Assembly: GCA_003164135.1 (NCBI GenBank) | Contig: PLSD01000051.1 | Location: forward strand, 1-44,074 | Direction: 5' to 3' | DNA: 44,074 bases | Source: Acetobacteraceae bacterium | GTDB lineage: Bacteria > Pseudomonadota > Alphaproteobacteria > Acetobacterales > Acetobacteraceae | Shown here: positions 25,254 to 35,029 of the stretch, piece by piece | Layout: each line of letters opens with the position of its first letter | Numbering within the stretch: the first letter of the stretch is position 1 | The notes under the pieces: generated by a model | Seen by the model: the letters and a program-made list of their open reading frames with translations, nothing else | Told to the model about the DNA's origin: nothing | The model's database searches: none | Position numbers and translations under genes: made by a program

Positions 25254-26839
25254 GGCTGCATCCAAGGCGTCAGCGGAAAATCAGCCGAACCGGTAATTTG
25301 CGCGCGATAGATGGTAATGCTCTCGGAGACCCGCTCCACATAGTTGCGCGTCTCGTTGAAGGGAATTTCCTCCACCCAGTCGATCATATTCGCTCCGCCG
25401 GGGTTCTTTCCCAGTTCCGGATCGCCGTATTCGGCGAGCCAGTTGGCAACATTGGTCGGCCCAGCGTTATAGGCGGCAATGGCCATCGGCAGGCAGGTGC
25501 CAAAATCCTGCACCAGCCCCGAGAGGTACGTGGTCCCCAGCATCATGTTCTGGTCCGGATCAAACAAATTATTATAACTCAACCCGTTCTTCCTCGCCGT
25601 ACGCTGCGCGGTGGCCGGCATCAACTGCATCAACCCCACCGCCCCGGCGCCGGAAACCACGGCCGGATCAAAACTGCTCTCCTGGCGCATAATACCATCG
25701 GAAATGGAGGCCTCCAGCACCCCGGTGGGAGGAGTAACCGGCATCGGCCAGCCCTCGCGCACCAGCATCTGCCCATCAGTCCCGGCGGTGCGGGAAATCG
25801 CCACCGCGCTCTGCGGCAGGCCCAACCCCAGCGCCAGCTTGGCGGCCATCTCACGCGTACGGTCATCAATCGCCACCTGTCCCAGCCGGTTCAGGAATAT
25901 CGCCGCATCCTTCGGGTCATCCATCTGCACCAGCAAGGCGGCGGCGCGCGGCAACTCCATCATGGCAAAACCCAGCGCATCGCTGGCGCCGAATGTCGGC
26001 TCCCCCGCGCTCAATATCCGCACCGCCAGTTGCTGCGGCGTATCCCCCAGTGCAATTGCCGCCAACTGCCCGTAGTACGTGTCAGGATACTCCGCCGCGC
26101 GGTTATAATCGGCCGTGGCCTGCGCACCCGTCTGGCTCCGCCCCAGCCAGTACCAGGCCCGCGCTTGCGTAATCACCGAGGGCGACAGGCTGGCCAGGTT
26201 GGTGAACCAGATCGCCGCCTCATCCGGCTGCTGCAGGAACCGCAACAGCAAAAACCCGGCCAGAAAATCCCGCTCGCCCACCTGCTGCTGCGCAATGCTG
26301 CCATCCGCCGGCGGGTTCGCCGCCGTCACCACAATATAGGCATCCTTGGCATCCCCGGCCGCCAGCAACGCCCGCGCCAGCCGGTTCTGGTCCGGCCAGA
26401 ACATCAACTGCTGGTCAAAATCCGCCGCCGCCGCGGCCGCCTTGCCCTGCGCCGCCCACATCGCCGCCGCCTGGGTATCCTGCCCGGCCGCGTGCAACGC
26501 CTCCACCTGGGTCAGAAAATCCGGCACCGTGTTAACCATGCTGGGAGACTGCGTGCCCGCCGCCTGCGCCTGCCGCAGCGCCAGCAATCCCTGTTCCGGC
26601 CAGTCCGGATTGGCATCAATAAACGCCTGAATCTCATCCGCCGTCCCGCCGCCCGGGTCCAGCAGCTTGAAGAAAATCACCAGTTTCACCATCAACGGGT
26701 CGCCGGTCGCCGCCGCCAGCGCCTGCGCATCGCGGAAATTCCCCATGTTCACGTCGGTCATAATCTGCGGCGAGGCCGGGGTTTGCGCGAAACCCACGGC
26801 CGGGAGCAGGGCGAAAAGCAGGGCAGCCAGACATCTCAT
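25250..26839 (-). CDS. slt: Soluble lytic murein transglycosylase (Slt70-like)
   Basis: This 529-residue exported protein starts with signal peptide MRCLAALLFALLPAVGFAQ. A long helical superhelix region with TPR-like repeats follows, then a C-terminal goose-lysozyme-type domain with catalytic Glu in MRQESSFDP, AVGLMQLMPATA, and AIAAYNAGPTNVANW plus ETRNYVERV. It cleaves peptidoglycan between MurNAc and GlcNAc in the periplasm, forming 1,6-anhydro ends. It heads the minus-strand operon with pgpA, pncC and panB, and is divergent from dapA across 75 bp. Confidence 0.93.
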   Translation of the reverse strand: MRCLAALLFALLPAVGFAQTPASPQIMTDVNMGNFRDAQALAAATGDPLMVKLVIFFKLLDPGGGTADEIQAFIDANPDWPEQGLLALRQAQAAGTQSPSMVNTVPDFLTQVEALHAAGQDTQAAAMWAAQGKAAAAAADFDQQLMFWPDQNRLARALLAAGDAKDAYIVVTAANPPADGSIAQQQVGERDFLAGFLLLRFLQQPDEAAIWFTNLASLSPSVITQARAWYWLGRSQTGAQATADYNRAAEYPDTYYGQLAAIALGDTPQQLAVRILSAGEPTFGASDALGFAMMELPRAAALLVQMDDPKDAAIFLNRLGQVAIDDRTREMAAKLALGLGLPQSAVAISRTAGTDGQMLVREGWPMPVTPPTGVLEASISDGIMRQESSFDPAVVSGAGAVGLMQLMPATAQRTARKNGLSYNNLFDPDQNMMLGTTYLSGLVQDFGTCLPMAIAAYNAGPTNVANWLAEYGDPELGKNPGGANMIDWVEEIPFNETRNYVERVSESITIYRAQITGSADFPLTPWMQP

Positions 26840-26914
26840 GCACGGTGTTGTAGCAGCTAGCGGCTTGCAGGCTACCCCCGGTCAGATTACGTCATGGACC
26901 AACAGGAGTAGTTT
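26840..26914. promoter_or_regulatory. Divergent promoter region slt / dapA
   Basis: This 75-bp gap must carry both the slt-operon and dapA promoters. The dapA ATG follows an AGGAG site at about 26904-26908. No clear -35/-10 pair was resolved by eye. Confidence 0.4.
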
Positions 26915-27793
26915 ATGTTTCATGGTTCACTAACCGCGCTGGTCACGCCGATGCACGCCGACGGCCGCATCGACGAAGCGGCTTACACGCGCCTGATCGA
27001 CTGGCAGATCGAGCAGGGTACCCAAGGCATCGTCCCCGTCGGCACCACCGGCGAATCGCCGACCCTCACGCACGACGAACACAAGCGCGTCGTCGAACTC
27101 GCCATCGCCGGGGCGCGGGGCAGGGTGCCCGTCATCGCAGGTGCTGGCTCCAACTCCACCGCCGAGGCCATCGCGCTCGCCGCCCACGCCAAAAAAGCCG
27201 GCGCGGACGCGGTGCTGGTCGTCACCCCCTATTACAACAAGCCGACCCAGGAAGGCCTGTTTCGCCACTACATGGCGATCGCCGATGCAGTGGAAATCCC
27301 CCTGTTCATCTACAACATCCCCGGCCGCTCGGTCATCGACATGTCGGTGGAAACCATGGCCCGCCTCGCCGCGCATAAAAACATCGTCGGGGTGAAGGAC
27401 GCCACCGCCAACCTCGCCCGCCCGCTGCACACGCTACGCGCCTGCGGGCCGGAGTTCATCCAGCTCTCCGGCGAGGACCATACCGCGCTCGCCTATCTCG
27501 CCGCTGGCGGGCGTGGCTGCATCTCCGTCACTGCCAACGTCGCCCCCAAACTCTGCGCGCAACTCCACGCCGCCTGGGCACGCGGCGACCTCAAAGCCGC
27601 CATGGCCATCCAAATGCGCCTGCTCCCGCTGCACGATGCCATGTTCATCGAGAGCAACCCCGGCCCGGTGAAATACGCCGCCTCCCTGCTCGGCTTCGGC
27701 ACCAACACCGTCCGCCTGCCGCTGGCCGAGGTCAGCGCGGAATCCGCCGGACGCATCAAGGCGGCAATGCTGGAAGTGGGCCTGCTCGCTTGA
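26915..27793 (+). CDS. dapA: 4-hydroxy-tetrahydrodipicolinate synthase DapA
   Basis: This 292-residue class-I aldolase-type TIM barrel condenses pyruvate with aspartate semialdehyde in lysine and diaminopimelate synthesis. The Schiff-base Lys161 is in [10 protein letters not shown]; other active-site residues are the TT pair in VGTTGESPT (44-45) and Tyr133 in FIYNIPGRS. The gene is followed without a gap by smpB (TTGA overlap), an order common in Alphaproteobacteria. Confidence 0.97.
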   Translation: MFHGSLTALVTPMHADGRIDEAAYTRLIDWQIEQGTQGIVPVGTTGESPTLTHDEHKRVVELAIAGARGRVPVIAGAGSNSTAEAIALAAHAKKAGADAVLVVTPYYNKPTQEGLFRHYMAIADAVEIPLFIYNIPGRSVIDMSVETMARLAAHKNIVGVKDATANLARPLHTLRACGPEFIQLSGEDHTALAYLAAGGRGCISVTANVAPKLCAQLHAAWARGDLKAAMAIQMRLLPLHDAMFIESNPGPVKYAASLLGFGTNTVRLPLAEVSAESAGRIKAAMLEVGLLA

Positions 27794-28281
27794 CCGCCAA
27801 CGACAAGGAAAAGAGCAAATCCGGCTACATCTCGCACGGCATCGCCGCGCAGAACCGCAAGGCGCGCTTTGACTATAAAATCCTCTCGACCGTCGAGGCC
27901 GGCATCGTGCTCAAAGGCGTGGAGGTAAAATCGCTGCGCCTCGGCCGCGCCACGCTGACTGAAGCCTGGGCCGGCGAGCGCGACGGCGAGCTCTACCTTT
28001 TCAACGCCTACATCCCCGAATACCAGGGCGGCGTCCTCTCCCGCTTCGACGTCCGCGGCACCCGCAAACTCCTGGTCAAGAAAAAAGAGCGCATCCAACT
28101 CTTCGGCGCCATCAACCGCGAAGGCGCCACAATCGTCCCGCTCGACATCCATTTCAACCCACGCGGCCTGGCAAAGGTCACCCTGGGCATCGCCGAAGGC
28201 CGCCAGAAACACGACAAACGCCACGCCGTCGCGGCGCGCGATTGGCAGCGCGATAAGGCGAGGTTGCTCAGGAATAAGTAG
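27790..28281 (+). CDS. smpB: SsrA-binding protein SmpB
   Basis: This 163-residue partner of tmRNA is needed for trans-translation rescue of stalled ribosomes. Family blocks are [40 protein letters not shown] and the basic tail [20 protein letters not shown]. The start is TTG at 27790, overlapping the dapA TGA; this coupling and the fit of the N-terminus support it. The ssrA gene is not in the window. Confidence 0.95.
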   Translation: MTANDKEKSKSGYISHGIAAQNRKARFDYKILSTVEAGIVLKGVEVKSLRLGRATLTEAWAGERDGELYLFNAYIPEYQGGVLSRFDVRGTRKLLVKKKERIQLFGAINREGATIVPLDIHFNPRGLAKVTLGIAEGRQKHDKRHAVAARDWQRDKARLLRNK

Positions 28282-28307
28282 GGTGGGTTAGCGCAGCGTA
28301 ACCCACC
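28282..28307. terminator. Hairpin repeat between convergent smpB and uracil-DNA glycosylase
   Basis: GGTGGGTTA-(GCGCAGCG)-TAACCCACC is a perfect 9-bp stem with an 8-nt loop, starting at the base after the smpB stop. The same motif occurs as a dispersed intergenic repeat in many bacteria (recalled). Lying between convergent genes it may act as a bidirectional terminator, although no U-tract follows. Confidence 0.65.
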
Positions 28308-28316
28308 ATCCGGCCG

Positions 28317-28946
28317 CTACCCCCGCAAATACCCCCTAATATCTCCCACCACCTTCTCAAACATCGCTGCATTCAACCGTTTCGTACTCGTATTGTACCG
28401 CGACACATGATAACTATCCGCCAGCAACAACCCCGCGCGCGGCGTATGCATCGCCCCATGCCCAAAAACATACCCCGCCGGCTTCACCCCCAGCGCCTTC
28501 AGCGTCATCAGATGCGAAATCCCCCCCAGCGCCAAAATCACCCGCAACTTTGGCATCGCCGCGATCTCTGCCTGTAAAAACGGATTGCAATGCGCCTTGT
28601 CCGAGGTCTCCACCTTATGCTGCGGCGGCGCGCAACGCACCGCGTTGGTAATCCGGCAATTTACCAGCTCCAGCCCGTCGTCAGCCCGCTCCTGGTAAAC
28701 CCCCTTGGCAAAGCCAAACTTCACCAGCGTCTCATACAGCAGCACCCCGGCATAATCCCCGGTAAACGGCCGCCCCGTCCGGTTCGCCCCGTTCACCCCC
28801 GGCGCCTGCCCAACCACCAGCAACTGCGCATCCAGCTCGCCAAAACTCGGCACCGGCGCATTGAACCAGCCCGGCTCACGCGCCCTATATTCCTCCCGGT
28901 ACGCGACCAGCCGGGGACACAGGCCACAATCGCGGTCCGGCGTCAT
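28317..28946 (-). CDS. Family 5 uracil-DNA glycosylase (UDGb)
   Basis: This 209-residue Fe-S uracil-DNA glycosylase resembles the UDGb family. It has an N-terminal CxxC (DCGLCPRL), further Cys in VNCRITNAVRC, motif A GQAPGVNGANRTGRPFTGD and motif B SYHVSRYNTSTKRL. It would excise uracil and other deaminated bases. The motif B SYHVSRYN in place of the more usual SYHPS-x-x-N is a small deviation. It overlaps the NYN-domain gene by 4 bp and is convergent with smpB. Confidence 0.88.
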   Translation of the reverse strand: MTPDRDCGLCPRLVAYREEYRAREPGWFNAPVPSFGELDAQLLVVGQAPGVNGANRTGRPFTGDYAGVLLYETLVKFGFAKGVYQERADDGLELVNCRITNAVRCAPPQHKVETSDKAHCNPFLQAEIAAMPKLRVILALGGISHLMTLKALGVKPAGYVFGHGAMHTPRAGLLLADSYHVSRYNTSTKRLNAAMFEKVVGDIRGYLRG

Positions 28947-29518
28947 GCGAGGTCGTCATCCCGATTCGCCGTCCGCCCGCGCGGCTCGGAAGCCTTGCGC
29001 GTAAACTCCGGCGCAATCTCCGAAAGCTCAACAAACTGGTCCGCCTGCCTGCGCAACTCATCGGCAATCATCGGCGGATTGGTTTTTATCGTGGAAATCA
29101 CCGTCACCCGCACACCCTTGCGTTGCACCGCCTCCACCAATCGCCGGAAATCCGAATCCCCCGAAAACAGCACGGCATGGTCAAGCTTCGGCGCCAGCTC
29201 CAGCATATCAATCGCCAGCTCGATATCCATATTCCCCTTAATCCGCCGCCGCCCCAGCGCATCGGTGAACTCCTTGGCCGGTTTGGTCACCAGGCTGTAC
29301 CCATTATAAGCCAGCCAGTCGGTCAGCGGCTTCAGCGGTGAGTATTCCTCCGTATCCAGCAGCGCGGAGTAATAGTATGCCCGCACCAGATTGGATTTAC
29401 CGCCGAAGTAATCGAGCAACCTGCGGTAGTCGATATCGAAGCCAAGACTACGGGTGGCCGCATAGAGATTAGCCCCGTCGATGAACAAGGCCGTGCGTTC
29501 CTGGGGAACAAAGCGCAT
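28943..29518 (-). CDS. NYN-domain (LabA/DUF88-type) putative ribonuclease
   Basis: This 191-residue PIN-like NYN-domain protein has the acidic motifs ALFIDGANLYAA, KGNMDIELAIDML and VLFSGDSDFRRLVEAVQRKG, plus RVTVIST, as in LabA and DUF88 proteins. The conserved Asp residues suggest metal-dependent RNase activity, though targets are unknown. ATG at 29518 has AGGAAAG upstream; a longer frame to 29572 is unlikely. It forms a two-gene operon with the uracil-DNA glycosylase and is divergent from folK. Confidence 0.88.
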   Translation of the reverse strand: MRFVPQERTALFIDGANLYAATRSLGFDIDYRRLLDYFGGKSNLVRAYYYSALLDTEEYSPLKPLTDWLAYNGYSLVTKPAKEFTDALGRRRIKGNMDIELAIDMLELAPKLDHAVLFSGDSDFRRLVEAVQRKGVRVTVISTIKTNPPMIADELRRQADQFVELSEIAPEFTRKASEPRGRTANRDDDLA

Positions 29519-29646
29519 GTCAAATCTTTCCTGCCATGAAATAATAGTGAAAATGGATGTACAATTATTCAAGAAATGTTAGATAATAGATACTCTTACC
29601 CAAATTCGTCCTTTTCTGGAAGGGAAGCCGTGAAGAGCTTTCGTTT
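29519..29646. promoter_or_regulatory. AT-rich divergent promoter region NYN gene / folK
   Basis: This 128-bp gap is far richer in A+T than its surroundings, with runs such as AATAATAGTGAAAATGG and TTAGATAATAGATACTC. It probably contains promoters in both directions, but no pair of hexamers stands out enough to name. Confidence 0.45.
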
Positions 29647-30150
29647 ATGATACTCATAGCAATCGGTGCCAATCTTACCGCGGCCAACGGGTCCACTCCG
29701 CACGAGACCTGCTGTGCCGCAGTGCCTTTGTTGTGTGAGATTCCCGGCCTTTCCTTCGTCGCGTTGTCCAACTGGTACCGCACGGTGCCGCAGCCGCGCG
29801 CCGACCAGCCCGACTACTGCAACGGCGCCATCCGCTTCTTCGGTGACATCGACCCCGAGGAACTGCTGCATCGTCTGCAGGCGATCGAGGCCCATTTCGG
29901 CCGCGAACGCGCCGAGGTGAACGCCGCGCGCACCCTCGACCTCGACATCATCGACATCAACGGCATCATCCGCGCCACTCCGCCACCCATCCTGCCGCAC
30001 CCGCGGGCCCATCTGCGTTCCTTCGTGCTCCGCCCGATCCTGGACGTCGCCCCAGGCTGGCGCCACCCCACGCTGCGCCAGAACGTGTCCACCCTGCTGG
30101 CCGAACTCCCCCCGCAAGGCATCCAGCCCTGGCAAGAGGAACTGGCTTAA
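29647..30150 (+). CDS. folK: 6-hydroxymethyl-7,8-dihydropterin pyrophosphokinase FolK
   Basis: This 167-residue HPPK transfers pyrophosphate from ATP to hydroxymethyl-dihydropterin in folate synthesis. Family blocks are [10 protein letters not shown], the SNWYRT stretch, [14 protein letters not shown] and the signature [11 protein letters not shown] with its Mg-binding Asp pair, then [13 protein letters not shown]. folB and folP are not adjacent. rpoZ follows 97 bp downstream. Confidence 0.95.
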   Translation: MILIAIGANLTAANGSTPHETCCAAVPLLCEIPGLSFVALSNWYRTVPQPRADQPDYCNGAIRFFGDIDPEELLHRLQAIEAHFGRERAEVNAARTLDLDIIDINGIIRATPPPILPHPRAHLRSFVLRPILDVAPGWRHPTLRQNVSTLLAELPPQGIQPWQEELA

Positions 30151-30247
30151 CCCCCGTTTCACGACCCAGCCATCCCCCCTCAAGGGTTGCATCGCACAAG
30201 CGCGCGGGCTAAGGCGAGCGTTCAATTTTCTCCCTGGAGCGTTTCGG

Positions 30248-30655
30248 ATGGCCCGCGTCACCGTTGAAGACTGCGTTTTAAAAGTTCCGAACCGGTTTGA
30301 ACTGGTTCTCCTGGCGGCCCAGCGCGCCCGCAATATCAGCCGCGGCGAGCAACTCACCATCGACCGGGACAACGACAAAAACCCGGTCGTCGCCTTGCGT
30401 GAAATCGCGGAGGAAACCCTTGTCCTGCCCGATCTGGAGCAGGACCTGGTCAAATCCCTCTCCCGCGTGCCCGAGCCCGAGCCGGTGGACGAGGAAGTGC
30501 TCGACCTGATCCCGACCGACCAGAACATTTTCGGCCTGCAGGACGTCTCCGCCGAGGAAGAAGCCGCCGCCATGGCCGCCGAAGCCGAGGAAATGTCCCC
30601 GGAAGACATCCAGGCCGCCATCGAGGCCGAACTCGGCGGCAAAACCCGCCGCTAA
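30248..30655 (+). CDS. rpoZ: RNA polymerase omega subunit RpoZ
   Basis: This 135-residue protein starts [20 protein letters not shown], continues [18 protein letters not shown] and [17 protein letters not shown], the conserved omega core. A long acidic tail rich in Glu and Ala follows, common in alphaproteobacterial omega. A TGGAG site lies 8 bp before the ATG. It precedes rsh, the ppGpp enzyme, and ppGpp binds near omega; the rpoZ-rsh neighbourhood is widely conserved. Confidence 0.96.
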   Translation: MARVTVEDCVLKVPNRFELVLLAAQRARNISRGEQLTIDRDNDKNPVVALREIAEETLVLPDLEQDLVKSLSRVPEPEPVDEEVLDLIPTDQNIFGLQDVSAEEEAAAMAAEAEEMSPEDIQAAIEAELGGKTRR

Positions 30656-30739
30656 TTTCCCCGCCGGTTCCCGCCGCAAGCCGCCACGGTTTGCACTCCG
30701 GTTTGCACTCCCTGGGGCGCCAAGCATCCTTTGATATCT

Positions 30740-30772
30740 AAATAGAGTCTGACCCCCGGTCAGACTCTATTT
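30740..30772. terminator. Strong intrinsic terminator after rpoZ
   Basis: AAATAGAGTCTGACC-(CCC)-GGTCAGACTCTATTT is a perfect 15-bp stem with a 3-nt loop, followed by ATTTTTAT. It lies 85 bp beyond rpoZ and 77 bp before rsh, so it probably separates their transcription. The U-rich 3' flank supports termination on the plus strand. Confidence 0.8.
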
Positions 30773-30848
30773 ATTTTTATACACAATGCTCTTCCCCCCG
30801 CATTGAGTGCTTTGCACCGCAGCATGGCTGCCGTAAGCTCACTCCATT

Positions 30849-33107
30849 ATGGTAGCAGCTTGCAGGGGACCCGTTATTTGTTACGCGCCCGAGGGCGTGG
30901 CCGCTGCCGGGGTACACCCGGAACTCGGCGGCCTGCTCTCGCGCATCTCCGCCTACGACAGCAAAGCCGAGCCCGCCCTTATTAACGAAGCCTACGGCGT
31001 GGCCCTCAAAGCCCATGAAAACCAGAAGCGCGGCAATGGCGAACCCTACATTACCCACCCGCTGGCCGTGGCGAACATCCTCGCCGGCTACCGGCTCGAC
31101 TCCGCCTCCATCATCACCGCCCTGCTGCACGACGTGGTGGAGGACACCTCCGTCACCCTGGCAATGGTGCAGAAAACCTTCGGCCCCGAAGTCGCCGGGC
31201 TGGTCGACGGCGTCACCAAACTAACCCGTCTGGAACTACAATCGGACCGCACCAAACAGGCCGAAAATTTCCGTAAGCTCGTCCTCGCCATGAGCAAGGA
31301 CATCCGCGTCCTCATCGTCAAACTCGCCGACCGCCTGCACAACATGCGCACCATCGGCGCCATCGGCGCTGCCCCAAAGCGCCAGCGCATCGCGCGCGAG
31401 ACCATGGAAATCTACGCCCCCCTGGCCGAGCGCATCGGCATGGAATCGGTCAAAACCGAGCTGCAAACGCGTTCGTTTGCCGAAATGGACCCCGAGGCAT
31501 TCGACACCATCCAGGCCCGCCTCAACTTCCTGCGCGGCCAGGGTGCCGATGTCATCGAGGAAGTCCGGCAGGAACTCATGCGCGTCTGCGACGAGGCAGG
31601 CGTCGATGTCGTGGAAATCGCGGGTCGCGAAAAATCCCCTTACTCCATCTGGGAGAAAATGCAGCGCCGCAACGTGGCGTTCGAACAGCTCTCGGACATC
31701 ATGGCTTTCCGCATCATCGTCCCCACGCGCGAGGCCTGTTACGTCGCCCTTGGCGCCATCCATGCCGCCTACCCGGTCATCGCCGGCCGCTTCAAGGACT
31801 ATATCTCAACCCCCAAAGCCAACCGCTACCAATCACTGCACACCGGCGTCACGCTGCGCCACCCGCGCAACCAAAAAATCGAAATCCAGATCCGCACCCC
31901 CGACATGCAGATCGTCGCTGAAAACGGCGTCGCGGCGCACTGGCTCTACAAACAGGCCGACGCCTCGCAGGGGGACATCAAACAATTCCGCTGGGTGCAA
32001 GACCTTCTCGAAATTCTGGAAAACTCCGCGGCGCCGGACGATTTTCTGGAAAACACCAAACTCGAACTCTATCAGGATCAGGTTTTCTGTTTCACCCCCA
32101 AGGGCCAGCTCATCCAGCTTCCCCGTGGCGCCACCTCGGTGGATTTCGCCTACGCCGTGCACAGCCAAATTGGTGACGCTTGTGTAGGCGCCCGCATCAA
32201 CGGCCGCCTCATGCCGCTGCGCTACGAACTGCAAAACGGTGACCAGGTCGAAATCCTCACCGCGCGCGGCGGCACGCCATCCCCGGCCTGGGAACGTTTC
32301 GTCATCACCGGCAAAGCCCGCGCCCGCATCCGCCGCTTCCTCACGCAACAACTGCGCGAACAGCACCGTGACGCAGGAAAATCCACTCTCGCGAAAGCCT
32401 TCCGCCAGGAAGGCGTCGACGGCTCGGAAAAAGTGCTGGAAGCCACAGCCAAAACCCTCAAGCAAGCCTCGCTCGACGACCTCTTCGTCGCCGTCGCCAC
32501 CGGCACGCTCGGCCCCAAGGAGGTCGTCTACGCCGCCTACCCGGAACTGAAGGAAGCCCGCGCCCCGCGCATGCTCCCCGCCTTCATGGGCCAGTCGCTT
32601 ACCGCCCGCTCACCGCGCAACGCCGCCCACAAACCCGAGCCCGGCATGGCTCTCACCGGCCTCGTCGCGGGCATGGACGTTCACTACGCCGGCTGCTGCC
32701 ACCCGCTCCCCGGCGACAAAATCGTCGGCATCGTCGCCACCGGCAAAGGTGTGACCGTCCACACCAAGGACTGCGCCACGCTCGATACTTTCGCCGCCAC
32801 CCCGGAACGCTTCATCGATGTTGATTGGGACACCGCCCATCTCGCTGCCGCCGCCCCAAAATCCAGCCGCTTCCTTGGCCGCATCAGCGTCATCGCCACC
32901 AACGCCCCCGGCGCCCTGGCGGCCCTCACCAACGCCGTCGCCAAACAGGACGGCGCCATCGCCAATCTCAAAATCACCCACCGCCAGCAGGACTTTTTCG
33001 AAGCCCTCGTCGATGTCGAAGTCCGCGATGTCCGCCACCTCGGCCAGGTCATCGCCGGCCTGCGCGGCGCCACCGGCATCGCCCAGGTCGAACGCGCCAA
33101 GTCATGA
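30849..33107 (+). CDS. rsh: Bifunctional (p)ppGpp synthetase/hydrolase (RelA/SpoT homologue)
   Basis: This protein of up to 752 residues has the HD hydrolase domain (HDVVEDT at 94-100, [11 protein letters not shown]), the synthetase domain ([20 protein letters not shown]), a TGS domain ([22 protein letters not shown]) and a C-terminal ACT domain. Both catalytic halves look intact, so it can make and degrade ppGpp, as expected for the single Rsh of Alphaproteobacteria. The start is uncertain: ATG at 30849 lacks a clear ribosome-binding site, and GTG at 30897 is an alternative. It overlaps acpS by 4 bp. Confidence 0.95.
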   Translation: MVAACRGPVICYAPEGVAAAGVHPELGGLLSRISAYDSKAEPALINEAYGVALKAHENQKRGNGEPYITHPLAVANILAGYRLDSASIITALLHDVVEDTSVTLAMVQKTFGPEVAGLVDGVTKLTRLELQSDRTKQAENFRKLVLAMSKDIRVLIVKLADRLHNMRTIGAIGAAPKRQRIARETMEIYAPLAERIGMESVKTELQTRSFAEMDPEAFDTIQARLNFLRGQGADVIEEVRQELMRVCDEAGVDVVEIAGREKSPYSIWEKMQRRNVAFEQLSDIMAFRIIVPTREACYVALGAIHAAYPVIAGRFKDYISTPKANRYQSLHTGVTLRHPRNQKIEIQIRTPDMQIVAENGVAAHWLYKQADASQGDIKQFRWVQDLLEILENSAAPDDFLENTKLELYQDQVFCFTPKGQLIQLPRGATSVDFAYAVHSQIGDACVGARINGRLMPLRYELQNGDQVEILTARGGTPSPAWERFVITGKARARIRRFLTQQLREQHRDAGKSTLAKAFRQEGVDGSEKVLEATAKTLKQASLDDLFVAVATGTLGPKEVVYAAYPELKEARAPRMLPAFMGQSLTARSPRNAAHKPEPGMALTGLVAGMDVHYAGCCHPLPGDKIVGIVATGKGVTVHTKDCATLDTFAATPERFIDVDWDTAHLAAAAPKSSRFLGRISVIATNAPGALAALTNAVAKQDGAIANLKITHRQQDFFEALVDVEVRDVRHLGQVIAGLRGATGIAQVERAKS

Positions 33108-33514
33108 TCCTCGGCCTCGGTTCGGACCTGTGTGACATCCGCCGCATCGAGGCTAGCCTGACGCGGTTTGGCGAGCGGTTCACGCACCGTGTATTCTCGG
33201 AACTGGAGCGGGCGCGGGCGGAAAAGCGGCCACATTCGCTGGCATCGAGCTACGCGAAGCGGTTTGCGGCGAAGGAGGCTTGCGCGAAGGCTTTGGGCAC
33301 CGGGTTTCGCGATGGCGTATTTCTGTCGGATTTACGCGTGGTGAATTTACCCTCCGGCCAGCCGACGATGCAGTTGCACGGCGCCGCGTTGGCGCGGTTG
33401 CAGTCCATGGTTCCGCCGGGGCATGAGGCGCGGATCGCGTTGTCCTTGACCGATGAATACCCCTACGCCTTCGCCCAGGTGATAATTTCCGCCGAGCCGT
33501 TAGCCCCCGGTTAA
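33104..33514 (+). CDS. acpS: Holo-[acyl-carrier-protein] synthase AcpS
   Basis: This 136-residue enzyme transfers phosphopantetheine from CoA to acyl carrier protein. The signature [16 protein letters not shown] carries the metal Asp and [16 protein letters not shown] the metal Glu and Lys. The ATG overlaps the rsh stop by 4 bp. In many relatives pyrE or pdxJ lies near this gene; here membrane PAS-GGDEF genes follow after 91 bp. Confidence 0.95.
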   Translation: MILGLGSDLCDIRRIEASLTRFGERFTHRVFSELERARAEKRPHSLASSYAKRFAAKEACAKALGTGFRDGVFLSDLRVVNLPSGQPTMQLHGAALARLQSMVPPGHEARIALSLTDEYPYAFAQVIISAEPLAPG

Positions 33515-33605
33515 CTCCCTCCCTGCTAGCATGTGAAAGAAACCGGATATTAACCAATCCGGCCTGGTTCTTTCCAGGGTCAGGCTCTTTCCAAGGTGGG
33601 ACAAA

Positions 33606-34874
33606 ATGATAGCCAATGCATTTGGAGCGATAGCGTATATTGCGATGGCAGTTGCGGTGAACGAAATGTTCGCCGCGACGGAGTCCTCCGTGCTGGGGCA
33701 ACGGCGCCGGGTTTTGCTGGCGGCGCTTGCGGCCGGGGCGCTGGTGCAACTGCTGCTGGGGCTGGCGGCATATTTCAATTTTCCGTCCGTGGTGCCCGGC
33801 TTGCAGATGGCGGCGGCAGTCTGCCTGGTCTCGATCCCGCTGAATTTCTGGCCGGTGGTGGCACGGATCAAGGCTCGCCGCCTGCGTGTCCTCAACACCC
33901 GGCTATCGGCCCGCGCGCAACGTGCCGAGGCCTCCGTCACGGCATTGCACGCGTGGCTCGCCCTCGCCGAGCAAAGCGGTCATGTCGGCCACTGGCAGCT
34001 CACCGTGGCGGAAAACCAGCTCCTCTGGTCGGACGAGATCTACCGCATCCACGGCCTGTGGCGGGAGCACTACAAACCCCGGATTGAAACCGCGCTGGCC
34101 GCGTTTCACCCCGTCGACGGCAAGCGGGTAGGGGTCCTTATGCGCGAGGCCCTCGCCACCCAGGGACATTTCGAGGTCGCGGCGCGCCTGCGCCGTCCCG
34201 ACGGTGAAATCCGCCACGTCATCATGCGCGGCGCCGCGGCACTGGATAGCGGCGGCCACGTGGAGTCACTGAACGGCGTGATGGTGGACGTCACCGAACC
34301 CAAGCGGGCGGAAGCCAGAGCCCTGCCGCACTCGCCGGCCCGCGATCAGCCGTTGGAAGACGATCTCACCGGCCTGGCCGACCGCCGCCAATTCGACCTC
34401 AGCCTTGGATACGAGTTCAAACGCGCCGTGCGCAGCCGCAAGCCGCTGGGCATGGTGCTGCTGGAGATCGACCATTTCCGCGCCTTCACCGCCTATTACG
34501 GCTTGCTGGACGCCGACGCCTGCTTGCGCATGGTGGCCCAGGCAGTACAGGCCGTCCCCCGGCGCACCGGCGATGTGGTGGCCCGCTACGGCGACACCGA
34601 AATCGCCGTATTGCTGCCCCTGGCGGACGCCGCCGGCGCGCAGCGCGTCGCCATGCAAATTCTCGAAGCTGTCCGCGCCCTCGGCCTGCCCAACGCCGGC
34701 CACGAATCCGGCGCGCTCACCGTCTCCTGCGGCGCCGCCGCCTTCGTCGGCATGGACGACCTCTACAACCCGCTGGAACTAACCCGCCGCGCCGCCCGCG
34801 CCCTGGCCGACGCCAAGGATTCCGGCGGCAACCGTATCTGTGGATACCGTGAGGTAGAATTACTTGAAGTTTGA
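33606..34874 (+). CDS. Membrane PAS protein with degenerate GGDEF domain (copy 1)
   Basis: This 422-residue protein has about three N-terminal membrane helices (residues ~1-20, 35-58, 63-85), a PAS domain with PAS_3-type motifs (GHVGHWQLTVAENQLLWSDE, HFEVAARLRRPDGEIRHV) and a C-terminal GGDEF-type domain. The catalytic loop reads GDTEI at 329-333 in place of GGDEF/GGEEF, so cyclase activity is unlikely. The c-di-GMP inhibitory site RxxD is kept as RTGD at 320-323, five residues upstream. It could therefore bind c-di-GMP as a receptor. AAGGTGGG precedes the ATG. A paralogue follows directly. Confidence 0.88.
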   Translation: MIANAFGAIAYIAMAVAVNEMFAATESSVLGQRRRVLLAALAAGALVQLLLGLAAYFNFPSVVPGLQMAAAVCLVSIPLNFWPVVARIKARRLRVLNTRLSARAQRAEASVTALHAWLALAEQSGHVGHWQLTVAENQLLWSDEIYRIHGLWREHYKPRIETALAAFHPVDGKRVGVLMREALATQGHFEVAARLRRPDGEIRHVIMRGAAALDSGGHVESLNGVMVDVTEPKRAEARALPHSPARDQPLEDDLTGLADRRQFDLSLGYEFKRAVRSRKPLGMVLLEIDHFRAFTAYYGLLDADACLRMVAQAVQAVPRRTGDVVARYGDTEIAVLLPLADAAGAQRVAMQILEAVRALGLPNAGHESGALTVSCGAAAFVGMDDLYNPLELTRRAARALADAKDSGGNRICGYREVELLEV

Positions 34875-35029
34875 TCGTCCAGTAGTGGAATCTCGGGCGA
34901 TTAGCAAAATGTTAAACCGTTGTAATCTAAGCTCGGGCGAGCCTGAACGTTCGGAACCACCGCACGGGATTCCGGCTTGGTAAACATGGCAGCGCGGGCG
35001 CGAGCCTGTCCTGGCCCGGCTGGAGGTTA

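Noticed and set aside
25298..26860. A 520-codon plus-strand frame over slt
   Set aside because: It is the antisense shadow of the clear slt gene; its Arg/His/Pro-rich composition is typical of high-GC antisense frames.
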